Shown here piece by piece: positions 27,749 to 36,642 of a stretch of 58,061 bases of DNA (its first letter is position 1; each line of letters begins with the position of its first letter). A model generated the notes under the pieces. That model was not told the origin of the DNA. It did not search any database and saw only the letters and a list, made by a program, of their open reading frames with translations. Position numbers and translations under genes: made by a program. Source of the stretch: Bacteroidota bacterium (GTDB taxonomy: Bacteria; Bacteroidota; Bacteroidia; Bacteroidales; SZUA-534); the NCBI GenBank assembly GCA_003250355.1, contig QKGS01000035.1, forward strand, positions 1-58,061, in the 5' to 3' direction.

Positions 27749-28708
27749 CTACCAGTAGCAAGCGCCCTCTACACTGTTTGCATTTTTAGCTCTTTCGTTA
27801 TCGCCCGGTCTCACCCAATGCTCATTAATAAATTGACTAAAGTTATATTTATCATTATAATTAGGGTTCTCCCATCTTTTGCCGATTATACCAAACAAAA
27901 GTTGTAGTTTTCCTCCATAATGAACTGCCTTTTTACCATTCCGCTTAATATGAGCAGCCAAAGGGAAACCATAAGCTCCACAACCTAAAAGACAAACATC
28001 ATAATCAACTTTATCAATCTCCGCTTTCATATATTCCAAAGCTTCGAACCAATCACTAAAACCATGAGAATCGCCACCTAAACTTTGAACTGCTTTAATT
28101 ACTGTTAATGATTCAAACTCAGGTAAAATATCCGGGTTTTTAAAAAGTAATTCGCGCTTTTTGTATTGCGATAAAATTGTTTCTTTAAATGGATGAACCA
28201 CCAACACTTTCTTACCTTTCAATGATTTTGTCCATGGCACATCGGACCAATAAGGGTCTAAAAATGTAAAGCTTATTTTATTGGCATTGTTTAATATATC
28301 GCCAAACCACCATTCGTTTGTAAGCCATGACCCTAATATATTTACCTCTTTGGTATCTTCTATCATCATTTCGCAAAATTGCTCTATCTTCTCTACGGTT
28401 GGCGGAAAAAAACCACTCCAATCTTGCATTTGTTGCATTATATTTTTCGACCACCACCATTGAATTGACTCCCCTTTTACATAACCCAAAAGATTCTTTC
28501 TCTTCTCTTTTACCCCTTTATAATTAACCATTGTCGATAATTCGGTGCTCCCAAACCGGGCAATCATACAAGGTTCTTCAGAATTTATAAATGTTGAAAT
28601 TAAATTCTCTGCCTCATTTGCATCTGTAATATACTTTAACCCCGGAACAGTAAATGAACCGAAAATTTTACCATATGCAAATCGTAATACTTTGTATATT
28701 ATCTCCAT
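27749..28708 (-). CDS. GT-D-like putative glycosyltransferase, paralogue B
   Basis: A 319-residue paralogue of the protein at 20960-21841. Shared blocks include MIARFGSTEL, ILGSW, LKGKKVLVVHPFKETI, LPEFESLTVIKAVQ, DWFEALEYMKAEID, LLGCGAYGFPLAAHIKR, KKAVHYGG, LLFGIIGKRW and the C-terminal GACYW. The N-terminal third is the most divergent part. No characterised enzyme is recognised. A remote relation to GT-D glycosyltransferases (DUF1792) is inferred from the R-F-G-x-x-E motif and the genomic setting. Two copies in one locus could act on different acceptors of the same polysaccharide. Confidence 0.65.
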   Translation of the reverse strand: MEIIYKVLRFAYGKIFGSFTVPGLKYITDANEAENLISTFINSEEPCMIARFGSTELSTMVNYKGVKEKRKNLLGYVKGESIQWWWSKNIMQQMQDWSGFFPPTVEKIEQFCEMMIEDTKEVNILGSWLTNEWWFGDILNNANKISFTFLDPYWSDVPWTKSLKGKKVLVVHPFKETILSQYKKRELLFKNPDILPEFESLTVIKAVQSLGGDSHGFSDWFEALEYMKAEIDKVDYDVCLLGCGAYGFPLAAHIKRNGKKAVHYGGKLQLLFGIIGKRWENPNYNDKYNFSQFINEHWVRPGDNERAKNANSVEGACYW

Positions 28709-28710
28709 AG

Positions 28711-29343
28711 CTATAAAGTTTCATCGCATTTTACACCATCTTTCAATATATATCTGCTTTTCGATGCTACAATTGTACTGTTCGATGGAACATCTTTCAC
28801 TACGGTTGCATTTGCACCTATTATTACATTGTCGCCTATTTCAATATTACCAACAACAACTGCACCTGTAAATATTTTAACATTATTCCCTATTTTAGGT
28901 ACTCCACTCCCTAAACTTCCACCAATAGTTACATTCTGATTTACCTGACAATTATCGCCTATTGACCTTGCTCTAATTACAGTAGAATAACCATGCTCTA
29001 CATAAAATGCTTTCCCTATTTTATGGCCCGGTGTTGGAATAAAAAGAGTAGGATATTTGGGTAAAAATATATTTAACAATGAATGTATGTGCAGTTTCGA
29101 TGCTACTCCGGATATTCTGGCATAAAAAACATTTCTATATTCCTTGCATCTAATCAGGTAATGGCAAAAGTTAAAATATGTAATTTTCCCTGAAAAGGAA
29201 AATCTGTAAATTGATGCATACTTTTCAAAATCGGCAATAACTACATCGTCGATTTTAGCAAGCTTAAAGCAAATAAAGTGGAGGAGTAAGAATGGGTAAC
29301 GAAATAGTATCATAATACAAATAATAACTTGTTTTATTCTCAA
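28711..29343 (-). CDS. Serine-acetyltransferase-like hexapeptide acyltransferase
   Basis: A 210-residue acyltransferase with a helical N-terminal half and a C-terminal left-handed beta-helix: FYVEHGYSTVIRARSIGDNCQVNQNVTIGG is the region and its key blocks are VEHG, IGDNC and NVTIGG. VPKIGNNVKIF, NIEIGDNVIIGANATVVKDVP and SNSTIVASKSRYI follow. The fold is that of CysE/capsule-type serine acetyltransferase-like proteins found in polysaccharide clusters, where they likely acetylate sugars rather than serine. The start is 2 bases from paralogue B of the GT-D-like gene and 40 bases from the fucosyltransferase-like gene. Confidence 0.85.
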   Translation of the reverse strand: MRIKQVIICIMILFRYPFLLLHFICFKLAKIDDVVIADFEKYASIYRFSFSGKITYFNFCHYLIRCKEYRNVFYARISGVASKLHIHSLLNIFLPKYPTLFIPTPGHKIGKAFYVEHGYSTVIRARSIGDNCQVNQNVTIGGSLGSGVPKIGNNVKIFTGAVVVGNIEIGDNVIIGANATVVKDVPSNSTIVASKSRYILKDGVKCDETL

Positions 29344-29384
29344 ATTTAAAAATTAAAAACAATAATGCCTAAACAGATATTTAG

Positions 29385-30383
29385 TTAAATACTTTCAAAT
29401 GAAAGTGTCGCTTTATTATTTACAATAATTCCATCATTATTTACTAAAATCCAATCAGCTGAATTAGGATAACCATGCCAGAAATTTTCAGGGCAAACCT
29501 TAATACCCCTGTTTAATAAAGCAGGCTTATATGAAAACGAGCTTTTTCCGGTTATAAGCATATCGGCATAAACCATATGGAGAAATGAATCCTTTGCACC
29601 CATATCCATACACCAGTGAATATTTTCAATGCCATGAAATTCAGGAAAATCATCTATAACACCTTGCGAAAATATATATATATGTATCGGCTTATCAACT
29701 TTCAAGTATGCTAATATTTGATCAATCAATGTTTTATAATAATTATTACTAACTATACGCATAGTAAGATTTTTGTTATTACTATCAGCCATAATATCTC
29801 CGCGCCTAATATGCATTGCTATATTAAAATTTAAGGAAGAGAAAATTGTATTATTATTCTCCCTTTCTTGGGCCGAAAAAAATTTATCTTGCAAATCATC
29901 TTTGGCCTCAAATAGTTCTCTGTAATTTTGATCACTCTCTGCCAAAAAAACTACTCTCTTCATTTTATACGAACCCACAATACGTTTCTGAATTTCAAAT
30001 TCTTTCTTATTGTCGGGGTCAAACTTTGGAAGCTTGCGTAGCTTATAGCCCTGATTTAACAAATGGCTTACAAAAACTTCGTTTTTTGAGAAACCCAAAA
30101 AACTATCCCATTCTTTCGACGAAAAAGGGATATAGGCAAATCGTATTCCCAGTTTTTTAGCAATAATATATGCTGTTATCCAGTTTGCCAGCTGATGCCC
30201 TATCCCGGCTCCCCTATTTGGAACAATACTGTAAAAACAGTTACACTGTGTTTGAACTACATTCTTATTCAATAAATAGTTCCAGTACGACCTATACAAA
30301 AATGGGTATATTTTTTTATGCCTAAACCGCTTTACAATAATTGACCACAGTTTTACTTTAACTTTCCGTATGTATTTTCCCAT
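29385..30383 (-). CDS. Fucosyltransferase-like glycosyltransferase (HxRRGD motif)
   Basis: A 332-residue protein with RGAGIGHQLANWITAYIIAKK near residues 58-77 and the HIRRGD motif at 191-196. This combination marks the alpha-1,2/alpha-1,6-fucosyltransferase superfamily (GT11/GT23/GT65-like GT-B enzymes using GDP-fucose). A late acidic MVYADMLITGKSSFSY segment fits the third conserved motif of that group. The N-terminus is strongly basic and may touch the membrane. The locus itself encodes GDP-L-fucose synthesis (gmd and fcl), so a fucosyl donor is available. The linkage is not predictable. Confidence 0.75.
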   Translation of the reverse strand: MGKYIRKVKVKLWSIIVKRFRHKKIYPFLYRSYWNYLLNKNVVQTQCNCFYSIVPNRGAGIGHQLANWITAYIIAKKLGIRFAYIPFSSKEWDSFLGFSKNEVFVSHLLNQGYKLRKLPKFDPDNKKEFEIQKRIVGSYKMKRVVFLAESDQNYRELFEAKDDLQDKFFSAQERENNNTIFSSLNFNIAMHIRRGDIMADSNNKNLTMRIVSNNYYKTLIDQILAYLKVDKPIHIYIFSQGVIDDFPEFHGIENIHWCMDMGAKDSFLHMVYADMLITGKSSFSYKPALLNRGIKVCPENFWHGYPNSADWILVNNDGIIVNNKATLSFESI

Positions 30384-30386
30384 GAC

Positions 30387-31304
30387 TTAAAGTATTGAAA
30401 AGTCACAATTATCAGGGTCATAACGCAGCCTTGAATTAATATTCATATTATCAATACTCTTTATCTCTTGGGCGGTAAGTTTAAAATCAAATACTGAAAT
30501 ATTTTGTATTTGACGGTTTTTATTTAACGACCGCGGGATAGGTATAAGTCCTTTTTCGATATGCCATCGCAGAACAATTTGCTGAACTGTTTTTGAGTAT
30601 TTAACTCCTAACTCTTTTAACAACCTGCTTCTAACCAAACGGTCGTCATTACGTGCAAGTGGTGTATATGATTGTACTTGTATCCCTTTCGATTTACAAA
30701 ACTCTATTAACGATTCTTGAGTAAAAAGCGGGTGTACTTCAACCTGATTAATAGAAGGTAATACTCCGCTACTCTTTTCTAAAGCTTCTATATGATGTTT
30801 ATGACAATTGGCAACACCTAATGTACGTACAAGCCCCTCTTGTTTAAGTTTTATCATTTCATCCCATGTTTTCAAGTAATACTCAGGTACAGGCCAGTGA
30901 AACATATGAAGATCAATGTACTCCAATTTTAAATCATCAAGCGATTTTAACAAAAACTCCCTTATTTGACCTTTTGCCTGCTGCCCATTACTTACACGGG
31001 TTGTAATAAATAACTCATCTCTATTTACTCCACTTTTTCTTATAGCATTGCCTATCAACTTCTCATTTGCATATGATGTTGAATTATCAATAAGCCTGTA
31101 ACCTGCATTAAATGAACTAACTACGGCATTTACATACCGGGGATTATCAAATAATTTAACACCAATATTTCTCTGATATTTGTAATATATCTTATTTAAA
31201 ATATTTATACCGAAATATGGACTGCGCTTACCATATGAAACTATGCCGGGGCCTATTCCTAATGCCGGTATTTCATATCCCGAACTAAGTTTTATCATTT
31301 CCAT
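30387..31304 (-). CDS. Aldo/keto reductase family protein with Arg in place of the catalytic Lys
   Basis: A 305-residue (beta/alpha)8 aldo/keto reductase. Of the usual D-Y-K-H tetrad, Asp73 (RLIDNSTSYANE), Tyr78 and His136 (MFHWP) are visible. The lysine position, normally in F-[IV]-T-T-K, is Arg103 (ELFITTRVSN; codon 30996-30998 reads CGT on the coding strand). NADPH-binding features remain: SINQVEVHP, SYTPLAR and IPIPRSLNKNRQ. The K-to-R change may weaken or alter hydride-transfer chemistry. Position between the fucosyltransferase-like and FrhB-like genes suggests a role in making or modifying a precursor sugar. Confidence 0.83.
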   Translation of the reverse strand: MEMIKLSSGYEIPALGIGPGIVSYGKRSPYFGINILNKIYYKYQRNIGVKLFDNPRYVNAVVSSFNAGYRLIDNSTSYANEKLIGNAIRKSGVNRDELFITTRVSNGQQAKGQIREFLLKSLDDLKLEYIDLHMFHWPVPEYYLKTWDEMIKLKQEGLVRTLGVANCHKHHIEALEKSSGVLPSINQVEVHPLFTQESLIEFCKSKGIQVQSYTPLARNDDRLVRSRLLKELGVKYSKTVQQIVLRWHIEKGLIPIPRSLNKNRQIQNISVFDFKLTAQEIKSIDNMNINSRLRYDPDNCDFSIL

Positions 31305-31314
31305 AAATAATGTG

Positions 31315-32502
31315 CTATTTGGTTTTTATTATTCTCAATATTTTTATTGGTGCTGATTTTATTTTTTCAAAAAACACCTTTGTCTTACTTTTCGTAAAAA
31401 ATATACGAGCAACCTTGTCGAATGAATATTTATCTAATGCATTAAAAAACTTTTCCCTGTTATTCTTTACCGGCTTAAGCGAATGATATATTGCCGGATT
31501 TCCTCGTTCTGCATTTTGTAATTGCATTTTCTTAATTGCCATTTGCTCTTTACAATTCATAAAAAAATCATACCCTTTCTCTGAATTAATCAATACCAAT
31601 GAAGTTCCTTTGTCCTGATCCATTTCCGGAGCATGATTTTCAATACCCCAAAAGTCGGCAAGAGTAATATCAGAAGGGTGTTCTACACCTTTGAATTTAC
31701 ATGAATAACACGATGGGCGGGCAAAATTCCCTGACTTTAAATAACCTTGAAAAAAAAGATCCGAACTGCAATCTTTACAATATCGTTCTCCATTTTCAAA
31801 ATCAATCCTCATTGAAAAATTATGCCACCCATAGGTTTTATCTTTAAACTTTATGAATTGTGCTTTTGATTTATACTGTTTCTCTTGCATTTCCATATAT
31901 TTATGGAATACCTTGGGCGAATTTACTCCGCGACAAATAAAATCGCAAGTCAACAAATTATTATATTCTTTTCCTAAAAAAAGTTTAAGCCCTGCTATCT
32001 GGCATGGTGTTGCACATACCAATACTTTTTCTCCACTTTTCAAACACTCCTTTACAGAATTATAATACCCTTCAGAGTTACTTTGAAGATATTTTGAACT
32101 TCTTATTTCCGATAAACGTAACCTATTATTAGTAACAATATGGCTTACCGAATAATTGCTATTAAAAACAGCTCCTCCAACATATCCATTTTCTGAAAAT
32201 ACCCTATTGGCTAAAACTGAAAAAACTCCTCCCGAAGTACTATCAACTCTCACCACATCATCTAATGAATATGCTGCATATACTTCAGGTTCTTTTTTTA
32301 TTTCCTTTTTATGTGAATTAGGGTGCAATTCCGGGCATATTTTACTGCATAAACCACACTTTGTACAAGTATCCTTATCGATTTTCGGATACCAAAAACC
32401 CTCTATATCTGTTATAAAAGTTATAGATTTTTCGGGGCAAATATCACCACAGGCATTACACCCATTACAATCTTCTCTTTGGTGTATCTCTATCACATTC
32501 AA
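31315..32502 (-). CDS. FrhB-like iron-sulfur protein of polysaccharide synthesis (Coenzyme F420 hydrogenase/dehydrogenase beta-subunit family)
   Basis: A 395-residue protein. The N-terminus carries two ferredoxin-type 4Fe-4S motifs, CNGCNACGDICP and CTKCGLCSKICP. The FrhB N- and C-terminal domains (PF04422/PF04432) follow, with STSGGVFSVLA, VLVCATPCQIAGLK, LLTCDFICRGVNSPKVF, CYSCKFKG and SDITLADFWG. In polysaccharide loci such proteins accompany pyruvyltransferase genes; an oxidoreductase or electron-transfer role is likely, but the reaction is not settled. It is not evidence for F420 or methanogenesis. Confidence 0.88.
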   Translation of the reverse strand: MNVIEIHQREDCNGCNACGDICPEKSITFITDIEGFWYPKIDKDTCTKCGLCSKICPELHPNSHKKEIKKEPEVYAAYSLDDVVRVDSTSGGVFSVLANRVFSENGYVGGAVFNSNYSVSHIVTNNRLRLSEIRSSKYLQSNSEGYYNSVKECLKSGEKVLVCATPCQIAGLKLFLGKEYNNLLTCDFICRGVNSPKVFHKYMEMQEKQYKSKAQFIKFKDKTYGWHNFSMRIDFENGERYCKDCSSDLFFQGYLKSGNFARPSCYSCKFKGVEHPSDITLADFWGIENHAPEMDQDKGTSLVLINSEKGYDFFMNCKEQMAIKKMQLQNAERGNPAIYHSLKPVKNNREKFFNALDKYSFDKVARIFFTKSKTKVFFEKIKSAPIKILRIIKTK

Positions 32503-32514
32503 TAGTTTAATATA

Positions 32515-33510
32515 CTAAGATATATATCCGTATTTTCGCATTTGTTCTATATCTAAACCTAACTCTGTAATCAATTCTAAGTTAGAATTTAAAAATCTTC
32601 TCTCTATTAATTCTAGCTCATATTCATGCAGCCCTCTTATTGTTTTATTACTCGAGGTCTTAATTTTCAATAAGCTTTTAGGTATAATACTTCGAAATAT
32701 TCTTTTAAGTTTAGTTGAAACTCTTAAACTTGATGCTATTACCGATAATGTGTTAGCCAAGTCTTGAGAATCGGGTCGTTTCTCTCCTTTTCCGGCATCA
32801 ATTGTTACATTCTGCTGATTTTTTTCAAATAACTTTATTAAAACATCAGAGTCAATTTCAAAAAGAGAAGAGAGTTTATTGAAAAATGTATTTTTATTAT
32901 ACTTAATGTCTTCGTAAATAAAAACATTTGCTTTTTCCTTGCCAAAATAGTGTACAATTGTATCATACATTTTTTTGTAATTAAAAATTAGTTCATCGGA
33001 ACTAATACTATCTCCAAAATTTGCATTAATCCACTTACCAATATCTTTTAGCTTAGGAGCGTTCTTTATAATATTATAATACTCCTGAGTGTAATATGAA
33101 GGTATAATTGTTCGTTGCGAACGTATTGTCATTATTACCTGAATATCGTCAAACAACGGAGCAAAAACCTCGTGAAGTCGTGCAATATTATCAACAGATG
33201 CCTTTTTATATGAAGCATTTGGTGAATTTACCGATACGTGTGAGAATGATTCATTAGTTACTACTGTTATAGGTAAGCTTATTTTGCTAATCTCTTCACA
33301 CTCTGCTGTATCAATACTATTTTTAAAACCAAGAATATATTTGAATAAATTCTTGTAATAAATATTTCCCATACGAGGCTTTTCTATACCTATATGGTTT
33401 AAAAATTCAATTTTCCCTTCATAAAATAACTGAAGAAATACATTAATCTGAAGGGTTTTTGTTGCTGTTTTAGGATAACCTATATGTATGATTAATTTTC
33501 TACTATTCAT
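32515..33510 (-). CDS. Sulfotransferase-like protein
   Basis: A 331-residue protein whose N-terminus KLIIHIGYPKTATKTLQ matches the 5'-phosphosulfate-binding loop of PAPS-dependent sulfotransferases. VIMTIRSQRTIIPSYYTQ resembles the 3'-phosphate-binding region (R-x-x-R-x-x-x-S). ANVFIYEDIKYN is also typical of the fold. It probably sulfates a sugar hydroxyl of the surface polysaccharide in the cytoplasm; the acceptor is inferred from context only. A second, distinct sulfotransferase-like gene lies 3 bases upstream. Confidence 0.75.
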   Translation of the reverse strand: MNSRKLIIHIGYPKTATKTLQINVFLQLFYEGKIEFLNHIGIEKPRMGNIYYKNLFKYILGFKNSIDTAECEEISKISLPITVVTNESFSHVSVNSPNASYKKASVDNIARLHEVFAPLFDDIQVIMTIRSQRTIIPSYYTQEYYNIIKNAPKLKDIGKWINANFGDSISSDELIFNYKKMYDTIVHYFGKEKANVFIYEDIKYNKNTFFNKLSSLFEIDSDVLIKLFEKNQQNVTIDAGKGEKRPDSQDLANTLSVIASSLRVSTKLKRIFRSIIPKSLLKIKTSSNKTIRGLHEYELELIERRFLNSNLELITELGLDIEQMRKYGYIS

Positions 33511-33513
33511 TTT

Positions 33514-34161
33514 CTAATAATTACGTTTTTGAGAATGAGGATAATTGAAGCTTGATATTGGTATTCCAAGAAAATCACATATCAATTTCTCTTTTTCAGA
33601 ATCGCCTGTACTCAAAATTAGTAATCGCCCGGTTCCTTTAAAATAATCCTGAACTTCGCTATTATGCTTATTGTAAAAACTTACTAATTCAGCTCTTTGC
33701 TCTTCATTTATAATACTATAACCATATATCAATTTCTTAACATTATTGCCTGTATTACTATATTTTTGTTCTTCAATACTGGTATTTAATAGTGAATTAA
33801 ACCATTTGTCGGCACTTTCACGAATAGTGAGTATAAATTTTGCATTGGGATACATTTCTGCCAATTCCTTGTAAACCATTGCATTAGGCCAGTCTTCGTG
33901 CATTTCGAATCTATCCATTATTTTTTTCAAATACTTCTTATCATTTATCATTCGTTCAATTTTATGAACACTATATGTTTCAAAAGAATGCATATAGCCA
34001 AGCATCTGAAAATAACGTCCTAAAGATGAGGAGCCTGTTCTATTCAATCCTATACCAAAAACTTTAGGTTTTTGCTTAAAAAGATAATAAAATCTATATC
34101 CTATCCTGTTATATAATTGATTTTTAATCTGAAATTTTTTAAGCTTAAATATTGGTGTCAT
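33514..34161 (-). CDS. Sulfotransferase-family protein (Sulfotransfer_4-like)
   Basis: A 215-residue protein with KVFGIGLNRTGSSSLGRYF near residue 34, the P-loop-like 5'-phosphosulfate-binding element of the Sulfotransfer_4 group (PF17784). MHEDWPNAMVYKEL and KFILTIRESADKWFNSL, with the 3'-phosphate-binding R and S, follow. It differs clearly from the neighbouring sulfotransferase-like protein, so the two are unlikely to be recent duplicates. Function is inferred as PAPS-dependent sulfation of the polysaccharide or its precursor; some members of the family are uncharacterised. Confidence 0.72.
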   Translation of the reverse strand: MTPIFKLKKFQIKNQLYNRIGYRFYYLFKQKPKVFGIGLNRTGSSSLGRYFQMLGYMHSFETYSVHKIERMINDKKYLKKIMDRFEMHEDWPNAMVYKELAEMYPNAKFILTIRESADKWFNSLLNTSIEEQKYSNTGNNVKKLIYGYSIINEEQRAELVSFYNKHNSEVQDYFKGTGRLLILSTGDSEKEKLICDFLGIPISSFNYPHSQKRNY

Positions 34162-34162
34162 C

Positions 34163-35197
34163 TTATTTTTGTTTTCTAATTATATTTTTAACTCTATTTG
34201 CTACCTCTTTGGTAAAACGATATGCTCCATCCTTATTCAAATGACCTATATCAAATGAATTTTCTACAGTATAAAAATCACTAAATTCATTATATGAAGC
34301 AAGGTTTATTATATCACTATCTGATAGTTTCATAAAAACAGGCATTAGCTCTTTGTATGACTCTGAAGTCAAACGCGGAGGCAAAATAAAAATAACTTTT
34401 ATCCCTTTTGCTGCTGATAAGTTTATCATATCCAGTAATATATCTAAATGAACATTATTCAATGTATAGTTCTTATACAAATCTAGGTTTGACGCAGCAC
34501 TTATTCGCTCTGTTAAAACTGTAGTGTCATCTAAAAATTCATTATTCCTGTTTCTTAAGCTTTTTACACCTCCACGCACTATCTGATCTTCAAAGGTTGA
34601 GTGACCATTATTCTCTACAAAAAAACTCTTATCTGAAATTAACAAACTAAACCAATTCTTCAATTTTGAAAAATTATTTAAATTATATAGGTATGCCTGT
34701 ATATATTTACTTTTTAGGTCAAAAACAATGCTATCGTCTTGATTTCCATTTATATAATTAATGCAGTATTTAAGCATTTGAGTATTTAACCAATAATTCC
34801 CTTTTACTGTTTTAATATTCTCATCTGCTATTGGCGTAAAAGCTTGTAGTTCAATTATTGCAAGCTTTATTTGACCACTATCAAGCTCGCTAATAAACTT
34901 TTTATATAAATAATAAGCCTCCGGATTAAACGTCCCTCCGGTTGCCATATTATAAGTAAACAACTTATCGTCACTCAATACCGAATCGAAAATATGTGTA
35001 TCAAACTGCCTCCACATTCTACTCGATCCAAAAACAACTGAATTATAGCTATTAATATTCTTTTCCAAATACTTATTCTTATATGGATAGATAATCTCTC
35101 CTATATAATATGGATATATAATACCTAAAAGAATATTTAAAGCAATAACTATTGTACAAATACTTATGAAGGCTGATAAAAATTTTCTCATTTGCAA
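34163..35197 (-). CDS. SGNH-hydrolase-like membrane-anchored protein, MBOAT partner
   Basis: A 344-residue protein with a single N-terminal membrane segment followed by a presumably periplasmic domain. The domain carries the SGNH block I motif VVFGSSRMW and a late D-x-x-H motif, FDIGHLNKDG, which together would supply the catalytic Ser, Asp and His. It ends 5 bases before the MBOAT gene. An MBOAT/SGNH pair of this kind (as in alginate or cellulose acetylation systems, AlgI with AlgJ/AlgX) transfers acyl groups across the membrane onto exported polysaccharide. Acetylation is inferred. Confidence 0.78.
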   Translation of the reverse strand: MQMRKFLSAFISICTIVIALNILLGIIYPYYIGEIIYPYKNKYLEKNINSYNSVVFGSSRMWRQFDTHIFDSVLSDDKLFTYNMATGGTFNPEAYYLYKKFISELDSGQIKLAIIELQAFTPIADENIKTVKGNYWLNTQMLKYCINYINGNQDDSIVFDLKSKYIQAYLYNLNNFSKLKNWFSLLISDKSFFVENNGHSTFEDQIVRGGVKSLRNRNNEFLDDTTVLTERISAASNLDLYKNYTLNNVHLDILLDMINLSAAKGIKVIFILPPRLTSESYKELMPVFMKLSDSDIINLASYNEFSDFYTVENSFDIGHLNKDGAYRFTKEVANRVKNIIRKQK

Positions 35198-35202
35198 TTT
35201 GT

Positions 35203-36642
35203 TTAAAACTGAAAATAAATAAATTCCTGTTGCTCACCTCCCAACACAATAATTGATATAATCAACGCTATATAAAATGCCCATCGCCAAGGTTTGTTCA
35301 TAATATTTCCAATGTTTTCAATGGCATAGTTTCCAAAGCGTCCTACCCATTCTATAAATAAAAAAACAATTATTAAACCTAAAACATCAATAGGTAACAC
35401 TTCAGGCATTTTAAATAGTGATACTGAAAATATTTTCCCGTAATATATAAATACATGATGCATATTCTCTGCTCTGAATGAAACCCAGGTTAGAGTAACT
35501 AATATGAACGTTATTACAATTTTAACCGTATCCTTTTTTGGAGCAAAAATCTTATGCCTCAATTCAACAGTTTCTATATTTCTCCTGTTATTATTGGTTA
35601 GTAGCAAAGGCAAAAACAGTATTGAATTTAATAATCCCCAAAATATAAATGTCCAATTTGCACCATGCCAAAATCCACTAATAACAAACACTATAAATGT
35701 ATTTCTTATTCTCTTCAGCATATTTCCTTTACTCCCTCCTAATGGGATATACAAATAATCTCTGAACCATGTTGACAATGATATATGCCAACGTCTCCAA
35801 AACTCAGCAATATCGCGCGAAAAATAAGGAAAAGAGAAATTATTCATCAGGTTGAATCCAAACAAGCGAGATGTACCTATGGCAATATCTGAGTATCCTG
35901 AAAAATCACCATATATCTGAAAACTAAAAAACAAAGCACCCAATAATAACGTGCTGCCATTATAATTATCGGAATTATTAAAAATCAGATTAGCATAAGT
36001 AGCACAATTATCGGCTATTATAACTTTTTTAAACAACCCCCATAAAACCTGCCGTAAGCCTGATACCGCCTGAATATAATTAAATTGACGTTTTACATAA
36101 AACTGTGGCAATAAATTAGTGGCTCTTTCAATAGGTCCGGCAACTAATTGCGGAAAAAAACTAACAAAAGCTGAAAATGCTATAATATCTTGTGTAGGTT
36201 CCAGCTTTTTTTTATATACATCAATAGTATAGCTAAGTGTTTGAAAAGTATAAAAGCTTATTCCAACCGGCAGTATTATATTAAGCCTGGTTGGGTCTAT
36301 TGGTCTGCCTAATAAAGTAAATGCATCGGAAAAACTTTCTGCAAAAAAATTAAAGTATTTAAAAAAACCCAGAAAACCCAAATTCACAATAATGCTGGTG
36401 TACAAAAGTAATTTTCGCTTAGCCTTATTTTCTGTTCTACTTAAAACATTTCCAACAAAAAAATCTACCAGGGTACTAAAAGCAATTAATGAAAGAAATC
36501 GCCAATCCCATAACCCATAAAAGAAATAACTTGCTACAACTATTAATGCATTTTGAAGTTTTAAATTTCTGTTTGTAATAAACCAATATATTACAAAAAC
36601 AATCGGCAGAAATATTGCAAAATCTACTGAATTAAAAAGCAT
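35203..36642 (-). CDS. MBOAT family O-acyltransferase (AlgI-like)
   Basis: A 479-residue polytopic membrane acyltransferase. Family features are QNALIVVASYFFYGLWD at the N-terminus, ILPVGISFYTFQTLSY, FFPQLVAGPIERA, the FSGYSDIAIG segment, REFWRRWHISLSTWF-like FWRRWHISLSTWFRDYLY, and the catalytic histidine in ISGFWHGANWTF. It would move an acyl group, usually acetyl, from the cytoplasm to a periplasmic partner, here the adjacent SGNH protein. It abuts the Wzx-like flippase gene with no spacer. Confidence 0.93.
   Translation of the reverse strand: MLFNSVDFAIFLPIVFVIYWFITNRNLKLQNALIVVASYFFYGLWDWRFLSLIAFSTLVDFFVGNVLSRTENKAKRKLLLYTSIIVNLGFLGFFKYFNFFAESFSDAFTLLGRPIDPTRLNIILPVGISFYTFQTLSYTIDVYKKKLEPTQDIIAFSAFVSFFPQLVAGPIERATNLLPQFYVKRQFNYIQAVSGLRQVLWGLFKKVIIADNCATYANLIFNNSDNYNGSTLLLGALFFSFQIYGDFSGYSDIAIGTSRLFGFNLMNNFSFPYFSRDIAEFWRRWHISLSTWFRDYLYIPLGGSKGNMLKRIRNTFIVFVISGFWHGANWTFIFWGLLNSILFLPLLLTNNNRRNIETVELRHKIFAPKKDTVKIVITFILVTLTWVSFRAENMHHVFIYYGKIFSVSLFKMPEVLPIDVLGLIIVFLFIEWVGRFGNYAIENIGNIMNKPWRWAFYIALIISIIVLGGEQQEFIYFQF

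Noticed and set aside
31315-32502. True F420-reducing hydrogenase beta subunit
   Set aside because: The family name is historical; there are no other hydrogenase or F420 genes, and the setting is a polysaccharide operon.
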